Source of the DNA: Aliamphritea ceti | GTDB lineage: Bacteria > Pseudomonadota > Gammaproteobacteria > Pseudomonadales > Balneatricaceae | Assembly: GCF_024347215.1 (NCBI RefSeq) | Contig: NZ_AP025282.1 | Coordinates: 2,542,001 to 2,606,000, forward strand | Reading direction: 5' to 3' | Length of the DNA stretch: 64,000 nucleotides | Part shown: positions 32,890-43,600 of the stretch, one piece after another | Position numbering within the stretch: position 1 is the stretch's first letter | Layout of the letters: each line of letters starts with the position of its first letter | Program-made: the position numbers and the translations under genes | The notes under the pieces: generated by a model | Told to the model about the DNA's origin: nothing | What the model saw: the letters and a program-made list of their open reading frames with translations, nothing else | The model's database searches: none

Positions 32890-35800
32890 TTTAACTCGCC
32901 CTGTTGATGGCTGCTGTCTTTATTTTGCACTGCTGTGAGGATCTCTTCAGTGGTTTCTGTATCGGTGGTTACACCATGTTGAGCCGCTAAATGTTGTAAG
33001 GCTTGTTTATCATCCGATGATTCGGAAGAGGTTTCGCTATCTTGTTTGGCTAGCTCTATGATCTTATTCGCCAGCTGTGAAAGCATGGGAGTATCAGTTA
33101 AAGCCATCACGGGTATTCTAATACCCATACGGGATTCGAGAGCGGTCATCAGCTCGACTCCCATTAAAGAGTCCATACCCATATCGTAAATCGACTTATT
33201 CGGATCTATTTTATTGGCTGGGGTCATCAAAATCTCACTTAGTTCATTTGTGAGAATCTCTAGGACGGCCGTTTCGAATTCCGATGCACTCATTTCCTGC
33301 ATCATTAATGTCAGGCTTAGGGCATCCTCCTCGTTTTCCTCTTTATCACCTGCAATGAGGCTAATTTCTCGGAATTTATTTTGAGAGGATGTTGGTAAAA
33401 ACTTACTTAATGTATGCCATTCCAGTTCAATTATTCCAAGGGTTGATGTGTCGTGAATAATCATTTGTTCAAGCATATTTAGCGCGGCATCTGAGCGCAG
33501 TGCATTACCACCTATGCGGTTTTGTAGGGCTTGTTTTGTCTCTTCATTACGGGAAAGGAAGCCTACATCGTCTATAGCACCCCAGCGCACACAGGTTGCT
33601 GCTAAGTTAAGTTTTCGCCTTGTTGCTGTCAATGCTTCAAGCCAGCTGTTGGCTGCTACATAGCTGGCTTGACCAGGGTTGCCGAGCAGGGATGTTGCCG
33701 ATGAATAAAGTACAAACAAGTCGAGCTCAAGTGTTCGAGTGAGTTCATCGAGGTACTGAGCACCGCAGAGTTTGGCTGCTAAGCTTGTTTTTATTTTGTT
33801 ATGGTCTAAATTTCGAATTAATCCATCGTTGATTAATGTGGCAGCGTGGATTACACCTTTGAGTGCAGGAAGCTCATTTTCGCAAAGCTTAATAATACGT
33901 GCTAGAGCTGACTTGTCGGTCACATCACAGGCTTCAGCTCTAACCGATATGTCATTCGCTTGGCATTTAAGTAAGAAGTCCGCAGCCTCTTTAGAGGAGG
34001 GGCCTCGTCGACTAATAAGCAGAAGGTGTTTAGCGCCTTTTTCTATTAGCCATTCAGCTGTTCGTAGACCAAATCCGCCTAGGCCGCCGGTTACTAAGTA
34101 GGTGGCATCTGAGGATAGTTGTAAACAAGGTGCGCCCGTTTGTGCTTTGGTTGTAATATCAGCCTTTAAGCCTTGTTGATAGGTAACGACAATTTTACCG
34201 ATCTGTTTGGCTTGTTGCATGTAGCGGAAGGCATCTACGACTTGGTGAGCATTAAATTGGGTGTAAGGTAATGGAAAGAATGTACCGTCGCGAAAGAGCT
34301 CCATTAACTCACGGAAGAGGCGCGCAGACAGTTCAGGCATCTCTAGTTGTAACTGGTCTGCGTCGATACCGAAGTAACTAATATTGTTACGGAAAGGGCG
34401 TAGACCTATATGGGTGTTCTCATAGAAGTCTCGCTTGCCGAGCTCAAGAAATCGACCAAAAGGCTTTAGAACACGGAAGTTCTGGTTGATGGCTTCCCCT
34501 GATAATGAGTTAAGTACGACATCTACACCTTTGCTATCGCCGATATCTCTGAGAAGTTCTTCACCAAATGTCAGAGCACGCGAGTTATAAATGCGCTCAG
34601 GGGGAATGCCAATTAGTTCAAGGAACTCACGTTTGTCATCCGAGCCTACTGTTGCATATATTTCAGCGTTCAACCATTGTGCCACCTGTATGGCTGCGAT
34701 GCCTACACCACCAGCGGCACCATGAATAAGTATCTTTTCGCCCGGTTGCAACCTTGCCAAATGATGAAGTGCATAGTAAACGGTCAAAAAGGTGGTAGGA
34801 ATTGTTGCTGCACCTTCAAAGCTAACACCTTCAGGTATTTTGGCAATGGCTGATTGTTTAGCTATCAGTCGGTTGCTAAAGCATGCGGAACCTGAGCCGA
34901 CGATAGCATCGCCTGCTGTAAAGCTGGTCACGTTTTTACCTGTTTTTATTATGCGTCCAGAAAATTCAAGGCCGAGGGTTGCGCCCGCAAAACCGTTTTC
35001 AATCGCTTCGTCGGAGAGTAAGCCTAATGAATACATTACATCCCTGAAATTAAGGCCCGTGGCCATGACTTCAACTTCAATATCATCCTCTAATAAAACA
35101 GGCTCAGGATGCGCTTCCCACTTAAGGTTGCGTAATTGCCCCGGTAACTCGAAACCTAATGAAATTAAATGATCATCGGTTTTCGATTCGATCATTCCTG
35201 GTTCTGTTTCGCTTCTTAAGCGAGGAGCGAACCTTGCCCCATCGGGAGTTATTACTAGTTCATGTTCATCTGATGGTGCGAGCAGCTCTTTAAGGAGCGC
35301 ATCGCTAGACGCTAGGCTAACACCTGAGGGAAGATCAATAAGCCGTATTGTATTGTTTAATGACTCATTCATTAGCGTTCGGCCAAACCCCCATAGTGCG
35401 GCATCAGCAGGGGGATGCTTTGTTGCTTCCCATGCTATCGGTTGGTCGCAAGGAAGGGTTGCTCCCACGCCTTCTGTGAGTAACCAAAACTGTGCTGTTG
35501 AATTTGCAGTAAGTTCTAAGGCCATGGATATGTCAGTCGCCAATGTGCAGCGCTCTGTCTGGCTGTCAAGTGGGGGGCGGAGTGGTTCGGTGTTTGGCAT
35601 CAGAATGACATCGGTGATCGTGATGCCACTTTGTTTAAATTCAGTTAGCTTTGTAATAAGTGAAGCGCGGTTAGTTGGGGCTATCACTGTATGCGGAATA
35701 TCCGCTGTCATGAGCCTTTCTAGTAACAGTAAGTTTTGCTCATGCTGGTGGCTTAGGATGAGCCAATGGGCATCGCTAGTGTGTGAGTGTACCTCTTGTT

Positions 35801-38800
35801 TTTCTTGCGCTGCTTCAGCACAAATGATGAAGAAGCCTGAATCAGCTAGCTGTTTAGAAACAATGTTTATATTGGACAGCTGATGTTTTTTCAACGTGGC
35901 GGCCCAAGGTTCGGCAGTTGCTTGATTTGATTGCTGTGATGTTTGCCAATCTGGACTGTCACCGAAACATAGATCTAGCCAGAATATTGGAGACATACCG
36001 TAGAAAAGAAGGCTTGCCCCTTCGGCGATTAAAGGTCTGATTTGTTGTAGTAGCTTTAAGTTGTCTTGAACTTTGTAGTTATCAAGACTTACAACAACTA
36101 ATTGGAACGCTTGTTGCAGTGAATCGTTGGCGGTATTGGTCAAGTCTATCGCTGAAGCTAAGGGGTACTGTTCGCGAAGATGGTTTACGCTATCCAACGC
36201 GGTTTGACTATTGCTAGCGAAACTGTAATCACCGTTGGTGAAATTAATATGGTTGCATAGGGTGTGGCCAAAGTGAGTTTGACTTGAGGCAACTTCAAGT
36301 ACTCTTAAGCGTTGGCCTGTAGGTAAGCTATTTTGCTTTTGTTCAATACATTGAATTAGGCTTGACGCAAGTAACGGGTAGCACGTTTGTGCTGAAAGCT
36401 CTCTGAATAAACGGGGATAATGTTCTTCTGGCTTGAGGTTAGCGAGTTGTTTTTGCCCTAATATTTTTTGAGACAGGGATAAACTACCACGACCAGCAAG
36501 GTTTAATAGGCTAAAAAAGTCGGGATATTCTCTTAATATGGTATTCCATATTAAGGCGCTAGTTACGTCGAGATCTCGGAAATCTTGATTAATGACATAT
36601 GCATCATCATTAAGTGTAATTAGTTCGAAATTGGTCGCATGTCTTAGAACGAGCTCAAGCAACGCTCCCTGGATTGGATGTTTAATTTTTAACGTTTCAA
36701 GTGCGGTTTGATCTAAATGACCTAAACCGGCTTGTATCAGTTCAAGGTTTTCATAAATGGCCTGTAAGGCCATACTTTCAATTAAAGGTGCGACTTCGTT
36801 ACTGAATCGGTTGAATTCATCCGATAGCTTTTGTCCATTTTTGAGGAGGCTTTTTTGTAAAGTCTGATACAAATTAGACACCGTTCCAATCTTGTTTGGC
36901 ACGGGGGTTAGGTGATAATTAAGATATGCAATCTTCTGTTGTTCTGACTTATGGAGGCGAACAGATTTGAATCGTATTCCTTCTAATGCCGCAATACAGC
37001 GTCCTTGATTATCAAATAGCTCTAATTGAGCAAGAATAGAGTGGGAGGATTTTTTTAATAATCTTAAATGAGCTAACTGAGGCCGTGTTTTAAGGTGTTT
37101 ATTAATGGTTATCCGGTCCGCCCCTGTTGGGATAAAGGCTGTGCCGTTAGTTTCTGCTAATTCTTCGAGTAAAAACTGTATAATTAGCTGAAAAGCGCTA
37201 TCAAGAAGAGTCGGGTGTAGAAGGTATTCGTTTATTGTGTCAGTAATATTTTCATCAGCACGTAGGTGCGCGATGACCTCCTTTTGGCTACGCCAACCGG
37301 AAGTGACCGCACTAAACGCCGGTCCATATTCTAGACCTGCTTGGCGAGCAAGGCTTCGGTGAGTATCTTTATTAAAATCGGGTTCTCGATTAGGTATTTC
37401 GGGCGCTGTAATGTCTAAAGATACAGCGGTACATTGATGTATAGCCCGAGCTTTTATATTTAAATTCCATTGTTCAGATTTAGTGTGAGTACGGCTCGTT
37501 ATAGTAATGTTACCATTGTCTGGATCGACTTTAGTACGTACCACCTTACTTGTACTCGGTTCTAAAATAAGAGGCGCGAGGATTTGAAAATCTTCAATTT
37601 GAATCGGTTGCTCGGGTTGAAAATGTCGGGCTGCATTTAAGGCTAATTCAATAAACCCTGCACCAGGGAAAACAATGCTATCACCCACCTTATGGTCACC
37701 TAACCATGGCTGTAAGCTCGTATCAATTTGATGTTCCCATTGTAATGGCTGAAGAGGCAATGCAGCACCTAACAGAGGGTGGATAGCATATCTTTGTAGC
37801 AGTTGCTGTGACTCTATTGTAACGGGATGCCAATAGTCTTCGTGCTGGAAGGCATATAAAGGCAACTCTAAGCGTTGACCATCTGTAGGGAACCACTGGT
37901 TCATATCTACAGCACCTGCCATAAGCGCTGAGGCTATACAATTATCGAGTTCTGTTTGAGTGCTTTCACTGCGGCTAAACGTAGGAATAACTAAGGCGTT
38001 TTTGTGATGTTGACGAATTTGGTCATTAAGGTAGCTGCGAAGAACTGGATGACCACCAATCTCGATAAAGCAATTTTGTCCACGCTCTAAGAGTAGGTCT
38101 AACGCTGGACTAAATAATACGGGTTGACGGATGTTGTCCCACCAATACTTGGCCGTTAGTGTTTGACCGTCAAGTTCAGTTCCTGTAACCGTTGAAATAA
38201 AAGGGATCGTCGTTGCAGAAGGGGTTAGACCAGAAAGGACTTCGATTACCTTTTCTTCGATTGGGTCCATTGCTGGGCTATGGAATGCGTAATCAAGCTT
38301 TAAACGGACGTTAAAAATATTCTCTTGTTGTAGTTTTGCTTCTAGCTTTGTTAATTGATCTGCATCACCCGCAAAGGTTACACCTTTAAAACTATTAATT
38401 CCTGCGAGAGAGATATTGCAAAACTCAGGCTTATTTAAAAGAGCTTCGGCTTGTTGTTGGCTTAAGCCCGCAGCAGTCATTGCTCCATTGCCCTTAGTTT
38501 CGCCCTGACATAGGCTGCGGTAATAGATTACTTTTACTGCATCATCAAGGGAAAGGGCGCCGGAAGCCCAAGCTGCGGCTACTTCGCCTACACTATGGCC
38601 TGTTACGCTCGTGGGCATTATACCGTGGTGCTTTAGGTATTCAGTAATGCCTACTTGAATAGAAAAGAGGGTTGGCTGAGATATTTCCGTGAAATCGAAT
38701 CGGTTGTTGCCATTTAACCCTTGAATTTCATCCAATAAGGAAAAGTCAGCATATTGGTTGAATCGTTCATCTATTTGCGTGATTGTTTGCCTGAAAATAT

Positions 38801-40454
38801 CAGAAGACTCAAGCAGGGCTTTACCCATGGTTTCCCATTGGCATCCATTGCCAGAGTAAACAAATACAGCCCCAGGGGATGATTCTAGCGCATTTGATGT
38901 TCTTACATCAGCAGTCGGCTGATTGGGGGAGGCGGTAAAGCTTTGTAATTTCGTGATGGCATCGTTTGCATTGTTTGCATAAATGAGTGCCGCTTGGGAG
39001 TGTTTGTCTTTACAGAAATTATAGTTCCATGCGACATCATAAAAGGAAACGTCTTGATTTGTTTTTAGGAATTTGACTAAGCGTTTGGCGTTATCTACTA
39101 AGGCTTGATCACAGCGGCCACTAATGACTAATGGTAAGCTTTCGTCTGTGTTCTTTGATGTTAGGTTTTGGGTTGTGGTTTCTGGACTGCTTTGTAAGAT
39201 AACGTGAGCGTTCGCCCCCCCAAAGCCGAAAGAGTTGATGCCTATTGTCAATGTACCATCTTGTTTTAACGGTCTTAGTTTATCTACAACATCTATGTTC
39301 CATTCCTCAAATTTAATATTTGGGTTTGGTGTTTTCATGCTGATTGTAGCGGGGACTTCGCGATGTTTAATGATCAGCAAAGCTTTAACTAAGCTCGCTA
39401 CCCCGGAAGCGGGTTCGAGGTGCCCTAAGTTGCTTTTTATTGAGCCGATAGGGAGAGGTTCTTTACGTTTTTTCCCTAAAGCATTACCGATTGCTCGAGT
39501 TTCGATCGGGTCTCCAACTGGCGTTCCAGTACCGTGGGCTTCAAGGTAGTCAATATCATCTGCAGTAATACCTGCCTTAAGGCAGGTTTTTTCTATCAGT
39601 GATGCTTGGCTGTGACAGGATGGGATAGTAATACCTGATTTATACCCATCAGTATTCACTGCAGAGGCTGCAACTACCGCATGGATTTTATCGCCATCAG
39701 CTATAGCTTTCTCATAATCTTTGAGTAGAAAAACGCCTCCACCCTCAGAACGTACATAGCCATCTGCGGACGCGTCGAAAACTTTGCAGCGGCCATCAGG
39801 GGATAACATAGAGGCTTTGGAAAAAAGAATAAATCCAAAGGGGTGGAGATGAAGACTAATACCACCGGTTAGAGCAGAGGATACTTCTCCGTTGATAATG
39901 GCTTGGCAGGCTTGATGGAAAGCGACCATTGAGGATGAGCAGGCGGTGTCTAATGAAATGCTGGGCCCATGGAGGTCGAAGCTATACGAGATTCTATTGG
40001 ATGCAATACTGCTTGTGTTGCCTGTTGCAGAAGACGCATTGATGCCACAGAGGTCGTCAGACATTCGGTTGCCGTAATCGAGGCTAGATATACCGATGTA
40101 AACCCCACAGTCAGTCTGCTTAAGAGTTGAAGCGCGAACTCCTGCATGTTCAATGGCCTCCCATGACATCTCCAGAAGGTAGCGTTGTTGGGGGTCCATT
40201 ACTGCTGCTTCACGTGGGGATATGCCAAAAAATCCAGCATCAAAGCCTGAAATTTTGCCTAACGATCCCGCTTTGAATGTATAACTGCTGCCCAAGTGAG
40301 CTTTGTCTGGGTGTAAATGATTATCAAATGACCACCGTGACGATTCAACTTCGGTAATTAGGTCTTTTTCATCACGTAAATCTTGCCAGAATGTTTCTTG
40401 TGACGTCAGAGGAAGGCGAAATGAAAAGCCGATTAGGGCAACACGTTTATCCAT
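32886..40454 (-). CDS. Highly reducing type I polyketide synthase (KS-AT-DH-psiMT-ER-KR-ACP), RkpA-like
   Basis: A single iterative-type module of 2,522 residues from ATG 40454; an in-frame GTG at 40466 adds four. Numbering below is from that GTG. KS: Cys176 in DTACSSS, His311 in EAHGTGT, His349 in NLGHLEP. AT: Ser625 in GHSVGE with YAFH (726-729), favouring malonyl units. DH: His925 in DHKVGDSIVFPG and Asp1089 in HPTLLDSAFQ. About 1190-1550 is a methyltransferase-like region whose SAM loop is degenerate (LEVASSQTHFG at 1390). ER: 1770-2095 with HGAAGGVGIAAIQ. KR: TGGLGGFG (2126-2133), Ser2256 and Tyr2269. ACP: Ser2433 in GMDSLM. No thioesterase follows, so release is by the coupled oxoamine synthase. 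It should make a long, largely saturated chain. The Tn3 element starts 72 bp upstream. Confidence 0.9.
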   Translation of the reverse strand: MDKRVALIGFSFRLPLTSQETFWQDLRDEKDLITEVESSRWSFDNHLHPDKAHLGSSYTFKAGSLGKISGFDAGFFGISPREAAVMDPQQRYLLEMSWEAIEHAGVRASTLKQTDCGVYIGISSLDYGNRMSDDLCGINASSATGNTSSIASNRISYSFDLHGPSISLDTACSSSMVAFHQACQAIINGEVSSALTGGISLHLHPFGFILFSKASMLSPDGRCKVFDASADGYVRSEGGGVFLLKDYEKAIADGDKIHAVVAASAVNTDGYKSGITIPSCHSQASLIEKTCLKAGITADDIDYLEAHGTGTPVGDPIETRAIGNALGKKRKEPLPIGSIKSNLGHLEPASGVASLVKALLIIKHREVPATISMKTPNPNIKFEEWNIDVVDKLRPLKQDGTLTIGINSFGFGGANAHVILQSSPETTTQNLTSKNTDESLPLVISGRCDQALVDNAKRLVKFLKTNQDVSFYDVAWNYNFCKDKHSQAALIYANNANDAITKLQSFTASPNQPTADVRTSNALESSPGAVFVYSGNGCQWETMGKALLESSDIFRQTITQIDERFNQYADFSLLDEIQGLNGNNRFDFTEISQPTLFSIQVGITEYLKHHGIMPTSVTGHSVGEVAAAWASGALSLDDAVKVIYYRSLCQGETKGNGAMTAAGLSQQQAEALLNKPEFCNISLAGINSFKGVTFAGDADQLTKLEAKLQQENIFNVRLKLDYAFHSPAMDPIEEKVIEVLSGLTPSATTIPFISTVTGTELDGQTLTAKYWWDNIRQPVLFSPALDLLLERGQNCFIEIGGHPVLRSYLNDQIRQHHKNALVIPTFSRSESTQTELDNCIASALMAGAVDMNQWFPTDGQRLELPLYAFQHEDYWHPVTIESQQLLQRYAIHPLLGAALPLQPLQWEHQIDTSLQPWLGDHKVGDSIVFPGAGFIELALNAARHFQPEQPIQIEDFQILAPLILEPSTSKVVRTKVDPDNGNITITSRTHTKSEQWNLNIKARAIHQCTAVSLDITAPEIPNREPDFNKDTHRSLARQAGLEYGPAFSAVTSGWRSQKEVIAHLRADENITDTINEYLLHPTLLDSAFQLIIQFLLEELAETNGTAFIPTGADRITINKHLKTRPQLAHLRLLKKSSHSILAQLELFDNQGRCIAALEGIRFKSVRLHKSEQQKIAYLNYHLTPVPNKIGTVSNLYQTLQKSLLKNGQKLSDEFNRFSNEVAPLIESMALQAIYENLELIQAGLGHLDQTALETLKIKHPIQGALLELVLRHATNFELITLNDDAYVINQDFRDLDVTSALIWNTILREYPDFFSLLNLAGRGSLSLSQKILGQKQLANLKPEEHYPRLFRELSAQTCYPLLASSLIQCIEQKQNSLPTGQRLRVLEVASSQTHFGHTLCNHINFTNGDYSFASNSQTALDSVNHLREQYPLASAIDLTNTANDSLQQAFQLVVVSLDNYKVQDNLKLLQQIRPLIAEGASLLFYGMSPIFWLDLCFGDSPDWQTSQQSNQATAEPWAATLKKHQLSNINIVSKQLADSGFFIICAEAAQEKQEVHSHTSDAHWLILSHQHEQNLLLLERLMTADIPHTVIAPTNRASLITKLTEFKQSGITITDVILMPNTEPLRPPLDSQTERCTLATDISMALELTANSTAQFWLLTEGVGATLPCDQPIAWEATKHPPADAALWGFGRTLMNESLNNTIRLIDLPSGVSLASSDALLKELLAPSDEHELVITPDGARFAPRLRSETEPGMIESKTDDHLISLGFELPGQLRNLKWEAHPEPVLLEDDIEVEVMATGLNFRDVMYSLGLLSDEAIENGFAGATLGLEFSGRIIKTGKNVTSFTAGDAIVGSGSACFSNRLIAKQSAIAKIPEGVSFEGAATIPTTFLTVYYALHHLARLQPGEKILIHGAAGGVGIAAIQVAQWLNAEIYATVGSDDKREFLELIGIPPERIYNSRALTFGEELLRDIGDSKGVDVVLNSLSGEAINQNFRVLKPFGRFLELGKRDFYENTHIGLRPFRNNISYFGIDADQLQLEMPELSARLFRELMELFRDGTFFPLPYTQFNAHQVVDAFRYMQQAKQIGKIVVTYQQGLKADITTKAQTGAPCLQLSSDATYLVTGGLGGFGLRTAEWLIEKGAKHLLLISRRGPSSKEAADFLLKCQANDISVRAEACDVTDKSALARIIKLCENELPALKGVIHAATLINDGLIRNLDHNKIKTSLAAKLCGAQYLDELTRTLELDLFVLYSSATSLLGNPGQASYVAANSWLEALTATRRKLNLAATCVRWGAIDDVGFLSRNEETKQALQNRIGGNALRSDAALNMLEQMIIHDTSTLGIIELEWHTLSKFLPTSSQNKFREISLIAGDKEENEEDALSLTLMMQEMSASEFETAVLEILTNELSEILMTPANKIDPNKSIYDMGMDSLMGVELMTALESRMGIRIPVMALTDTPMLSQLANKIIELAKQDSETSSESSDDKQALQHLAAQHGVTTDTETTEEILTAVQNKDSSHQQGELK

Positions 40455-40525
40455 ATGTGATAACACTGTCCATTAATACATGTAAATGAGTTGCGCATTT
40501 TAAAGTAAATGGGCTGTTGATATAA

Positions 40526-40609
40526 GGGGTACTAGGGATTTTCCGTCCAAAAACGACAAAAAACGCTGAAGCCTCCGCCCTTCAAAGCCTCCAAGAGGGT
40601 ATTACTTTT
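40526..40609. repeat. Left 84-bp terminal inverted repeat of the Tn3-family element
   Basis: Starts GGGGTACTAGGG and ends in TTACTTTT. It is matched at 43681-43764 with two T/C differences (repeat positions 48-57). It lies about 70 bp upstream of the polyketide synthase start, so any outward promoter in it could drive that operon. Confidence 0.95.
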
Positions 40610-40667
40610 CCTGAAGTCCATTCTTGTACACTTTTTGGTTAAGATGTAGTCATTTCAGGCTACCGAT

Positions 40668-43600
40668 ATGGCATATAAAGAAAGAGTTCAGATCCTATCT
40701 GATGCTGAACAGTCCGATTTTTACAACCCTCCAATTTTTGCGTCTAATGATCAACGATTCTTTTTCGCTCTTAACGATCAGGAACTAACAGTAGCCAATA
40801 AACTCCGAAATCGTGGCCTGCGTTATATGTTCGTCGTGTTGCTGGGGTATTTTAAGGCTAAGCCGGTCGTGCTGAATCCTGGCTTTCACCAGATAAAGCA
40901 TGACCTTAAACATGTATATCAATCGGTACTGCTGGGACCTGGATTCAGGCCGTTCAATCTATCCCAGAAAGAAAACGAGCGGATTTACCAGGAGATTTTT
41001 AATCTATGCGAGTATCAGCGCTGGAGCATTAAAAGCCATAGAACATCTTTAGTAGACTACCTGACTGAGCAAACCAAGGCCTGGTCTGCTCCAAGAAATC
41101 TCTTCGATGCAGCTATTGAGTATTTGTCAGGTCATAAGATCGCGATCCCTGCCTACAGCACCCTTCAAAAGATTATTAGCCACGTGATTAATGAGCAACA
41201 AACGAGGCTCATTGCCCATATTAAACGCGAGCTGTCTCGAGATCTAACACAAGCATTGACTGATCTTGCCGCCGGTGACGGAGCGCTGACTTTGCGGCAA
41301 TTACGTCAGTCAGCCCGCAACTTCACAGGAACCGAGTTAGAGAAGGAACTGGCCATACATCGTTACATTCAGTACTGGATGCCGGAAGTGAATACCCTAT
41401 TGAGAGCACTATCGTTATCTCAGAAAAACCAGCAACACTTTGCCGAGCGTGTAGACTATTATGGAGCCAAACTGAAGCGGCAGTCTGGAGGTCATCAACG
41501 ACTGTATTTGCTGTGCTATTTACAGTCACGCTGGCAACAAGCTTTGGAACGCATTGCCGATGGTTTTGTTCATCATATCCGACAGACCAAACAAAAAGCC
41601 AAGGCCTATGCGCAGGAATCAGTTTATCAAGACTGGCAAAAAGCGGCTAAAAACGTCAGCAATGCGGCGGAAGTTCTGCACCTGTTCATTGATGATACTA
41701 TCGATCAACATCAGCCTTTTGGGACAGTAAAGCAGAAGGCGCTGAAGCTTCTTGCGGCGAAAGATCTCGAATCTGTTTGCTTGTTTCTGAATGAACAAAA
41801 ACGTTCCGTTGATGACGCTATATGGCTTTACTATGACCAGCGAACGAGCTTAAGGGAAGGCTTGCTTCGCCAGCTGTTCCTTTGCCTGCACTTTGAAGGC
41901 AGTGAGAACACGCAACGACTTACAGCAGCACTCGGTCATGCCCGGCTTGATCTCGTCGCTCAAGGTGGTATATCACAGACAACGATAGACGGTCGGCTGC
42001 CAGCCAAGAAGCAACGCCCATTCTTGCAGTATCCGAGTGGTCTGTTTAATCCAGATCGCTATGAATGGTACCTCTATCAACAAATCCCCGACCGTCTGAA
42101 TGGCCAACTGACCTTGCCTGAAGTGGTTAAATACCGGTCTTTGGATGCTGATTTAATCAGTCGTGAGCGATGGCGAGAAGAAAAGGTTACGTTACTGGAA
42201 CAAACCCAGTTGCCAAAATTAACCACCGAGTCAAATAAACTGATCATGCGAATGGCGATGGATCTAGAGATCCGTTTGCATGATGTCAGCGACTACTTGG
42301 AACACGATGATAACCGAAACATTATCCTAAGAAACCCTAAGGGTAAGCGCCTGTGGCGATTACCGGCTTCCAGTAAAAAGTACCTAGTCAACAATCCATT
42401 CTTCCAGCAAATACCTACGACCAGCGTCGCTGATGTGCTGCGCATAGTGGACCGCGATACCGAGTTCATTGACTGCTTTGAGCATGTGCTTGGCGCACAA
42501 TCTAAGAGCAGAGTCCACGAGTATGATCTGCTGGCCATCCTCGTGGGAAATGCGACCAATCAGGGCATCTATGGCATGGCTCAAATCTCCGATCGCACCT
42601 ATGATCAGCTCAGTACAATACAGGCGAACTACCTGCGACTGGAAACCCTGAGTGCTGCCAATGACAGCATAAACAACGCGACGGCTAAGCTTCCAATCTT
42701 CAGGCATTACAACATCCAAGAAGATGTCATCCACGCCAGCGCCGATGGTCAAAAGTTCGAAGCGCGGCGTGACACTTTCAAAACACGTTACTCATCAAAG
42801 TACTTCGGTACTCAGAAAGGTGTATCCGCCATGACCTTAATCGCCAACCATGCCGCCATTAACGCCCGGGTGATCGGGGCGAATGAACACGAGTCCCACT
42901 ATATTTTTGATTTACTGATGAACAACCGTTCTGAAATTATCCCGGACGTACTCTCTACCGATACCCATGGGGTTAATCACGTTAACTTCGCTTTGCTTGA
43001 CCTGTTCGGGTACAGCTTTGCACCGCGTTACGCTCAGATTGGACGTATCATCAATGAGATGTTCGATGTAAAGGAAGATAAGGATCAGAGAATCCAGCTA
43101 CGCTTGAAAAAGCCCATCAACACCCAGCGAATCATGCAGCACTGGGACACTATCCAACGGATCGCCGTCTCGCTTAAAGAACGTAAAACGACTCAGTCAA
43201 CGCTGGTTCGGAAACTGTCAGGCTACAAGAAGAACCACCCTTTGTTGGAGGCCTTAACGGAGTACAACAGGATGGTGAAAGCGAGTTATCTCTTAAACTA
43301 CATTGATGATGCCAGTCTTCGCAACTACGTCCAGCGGGCACTCAATCGCGGGGAGGCCTATCACCAGTTGCGCCGAGCGATAAGTAATGTCAATGGGGAT
43401 CAGTTCCGGGGCAGTTCAGATGAAGAAATCGAACTATGGAACGAGTGTGCCCGCCTTGTCACCAACGCCATCATTTATTTTAACTCCAGCATACTCAGTC
43501 AGCTGTTGACGAGCTTCGAACATCAGAACGACAACACAAGGATACAGATCGTCAAGCAAGCTTCTCCTGTCGCTTGGTATAACATCAACCTAAAAGGGAC

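Noticed and set aside
35353..35883. Open frames on the plus strand across the polyketide synthase (also 34792-35172 and 33772-34101)
   Set aside because: They lie antisense to well-defined domains of the synthase and show no family features.
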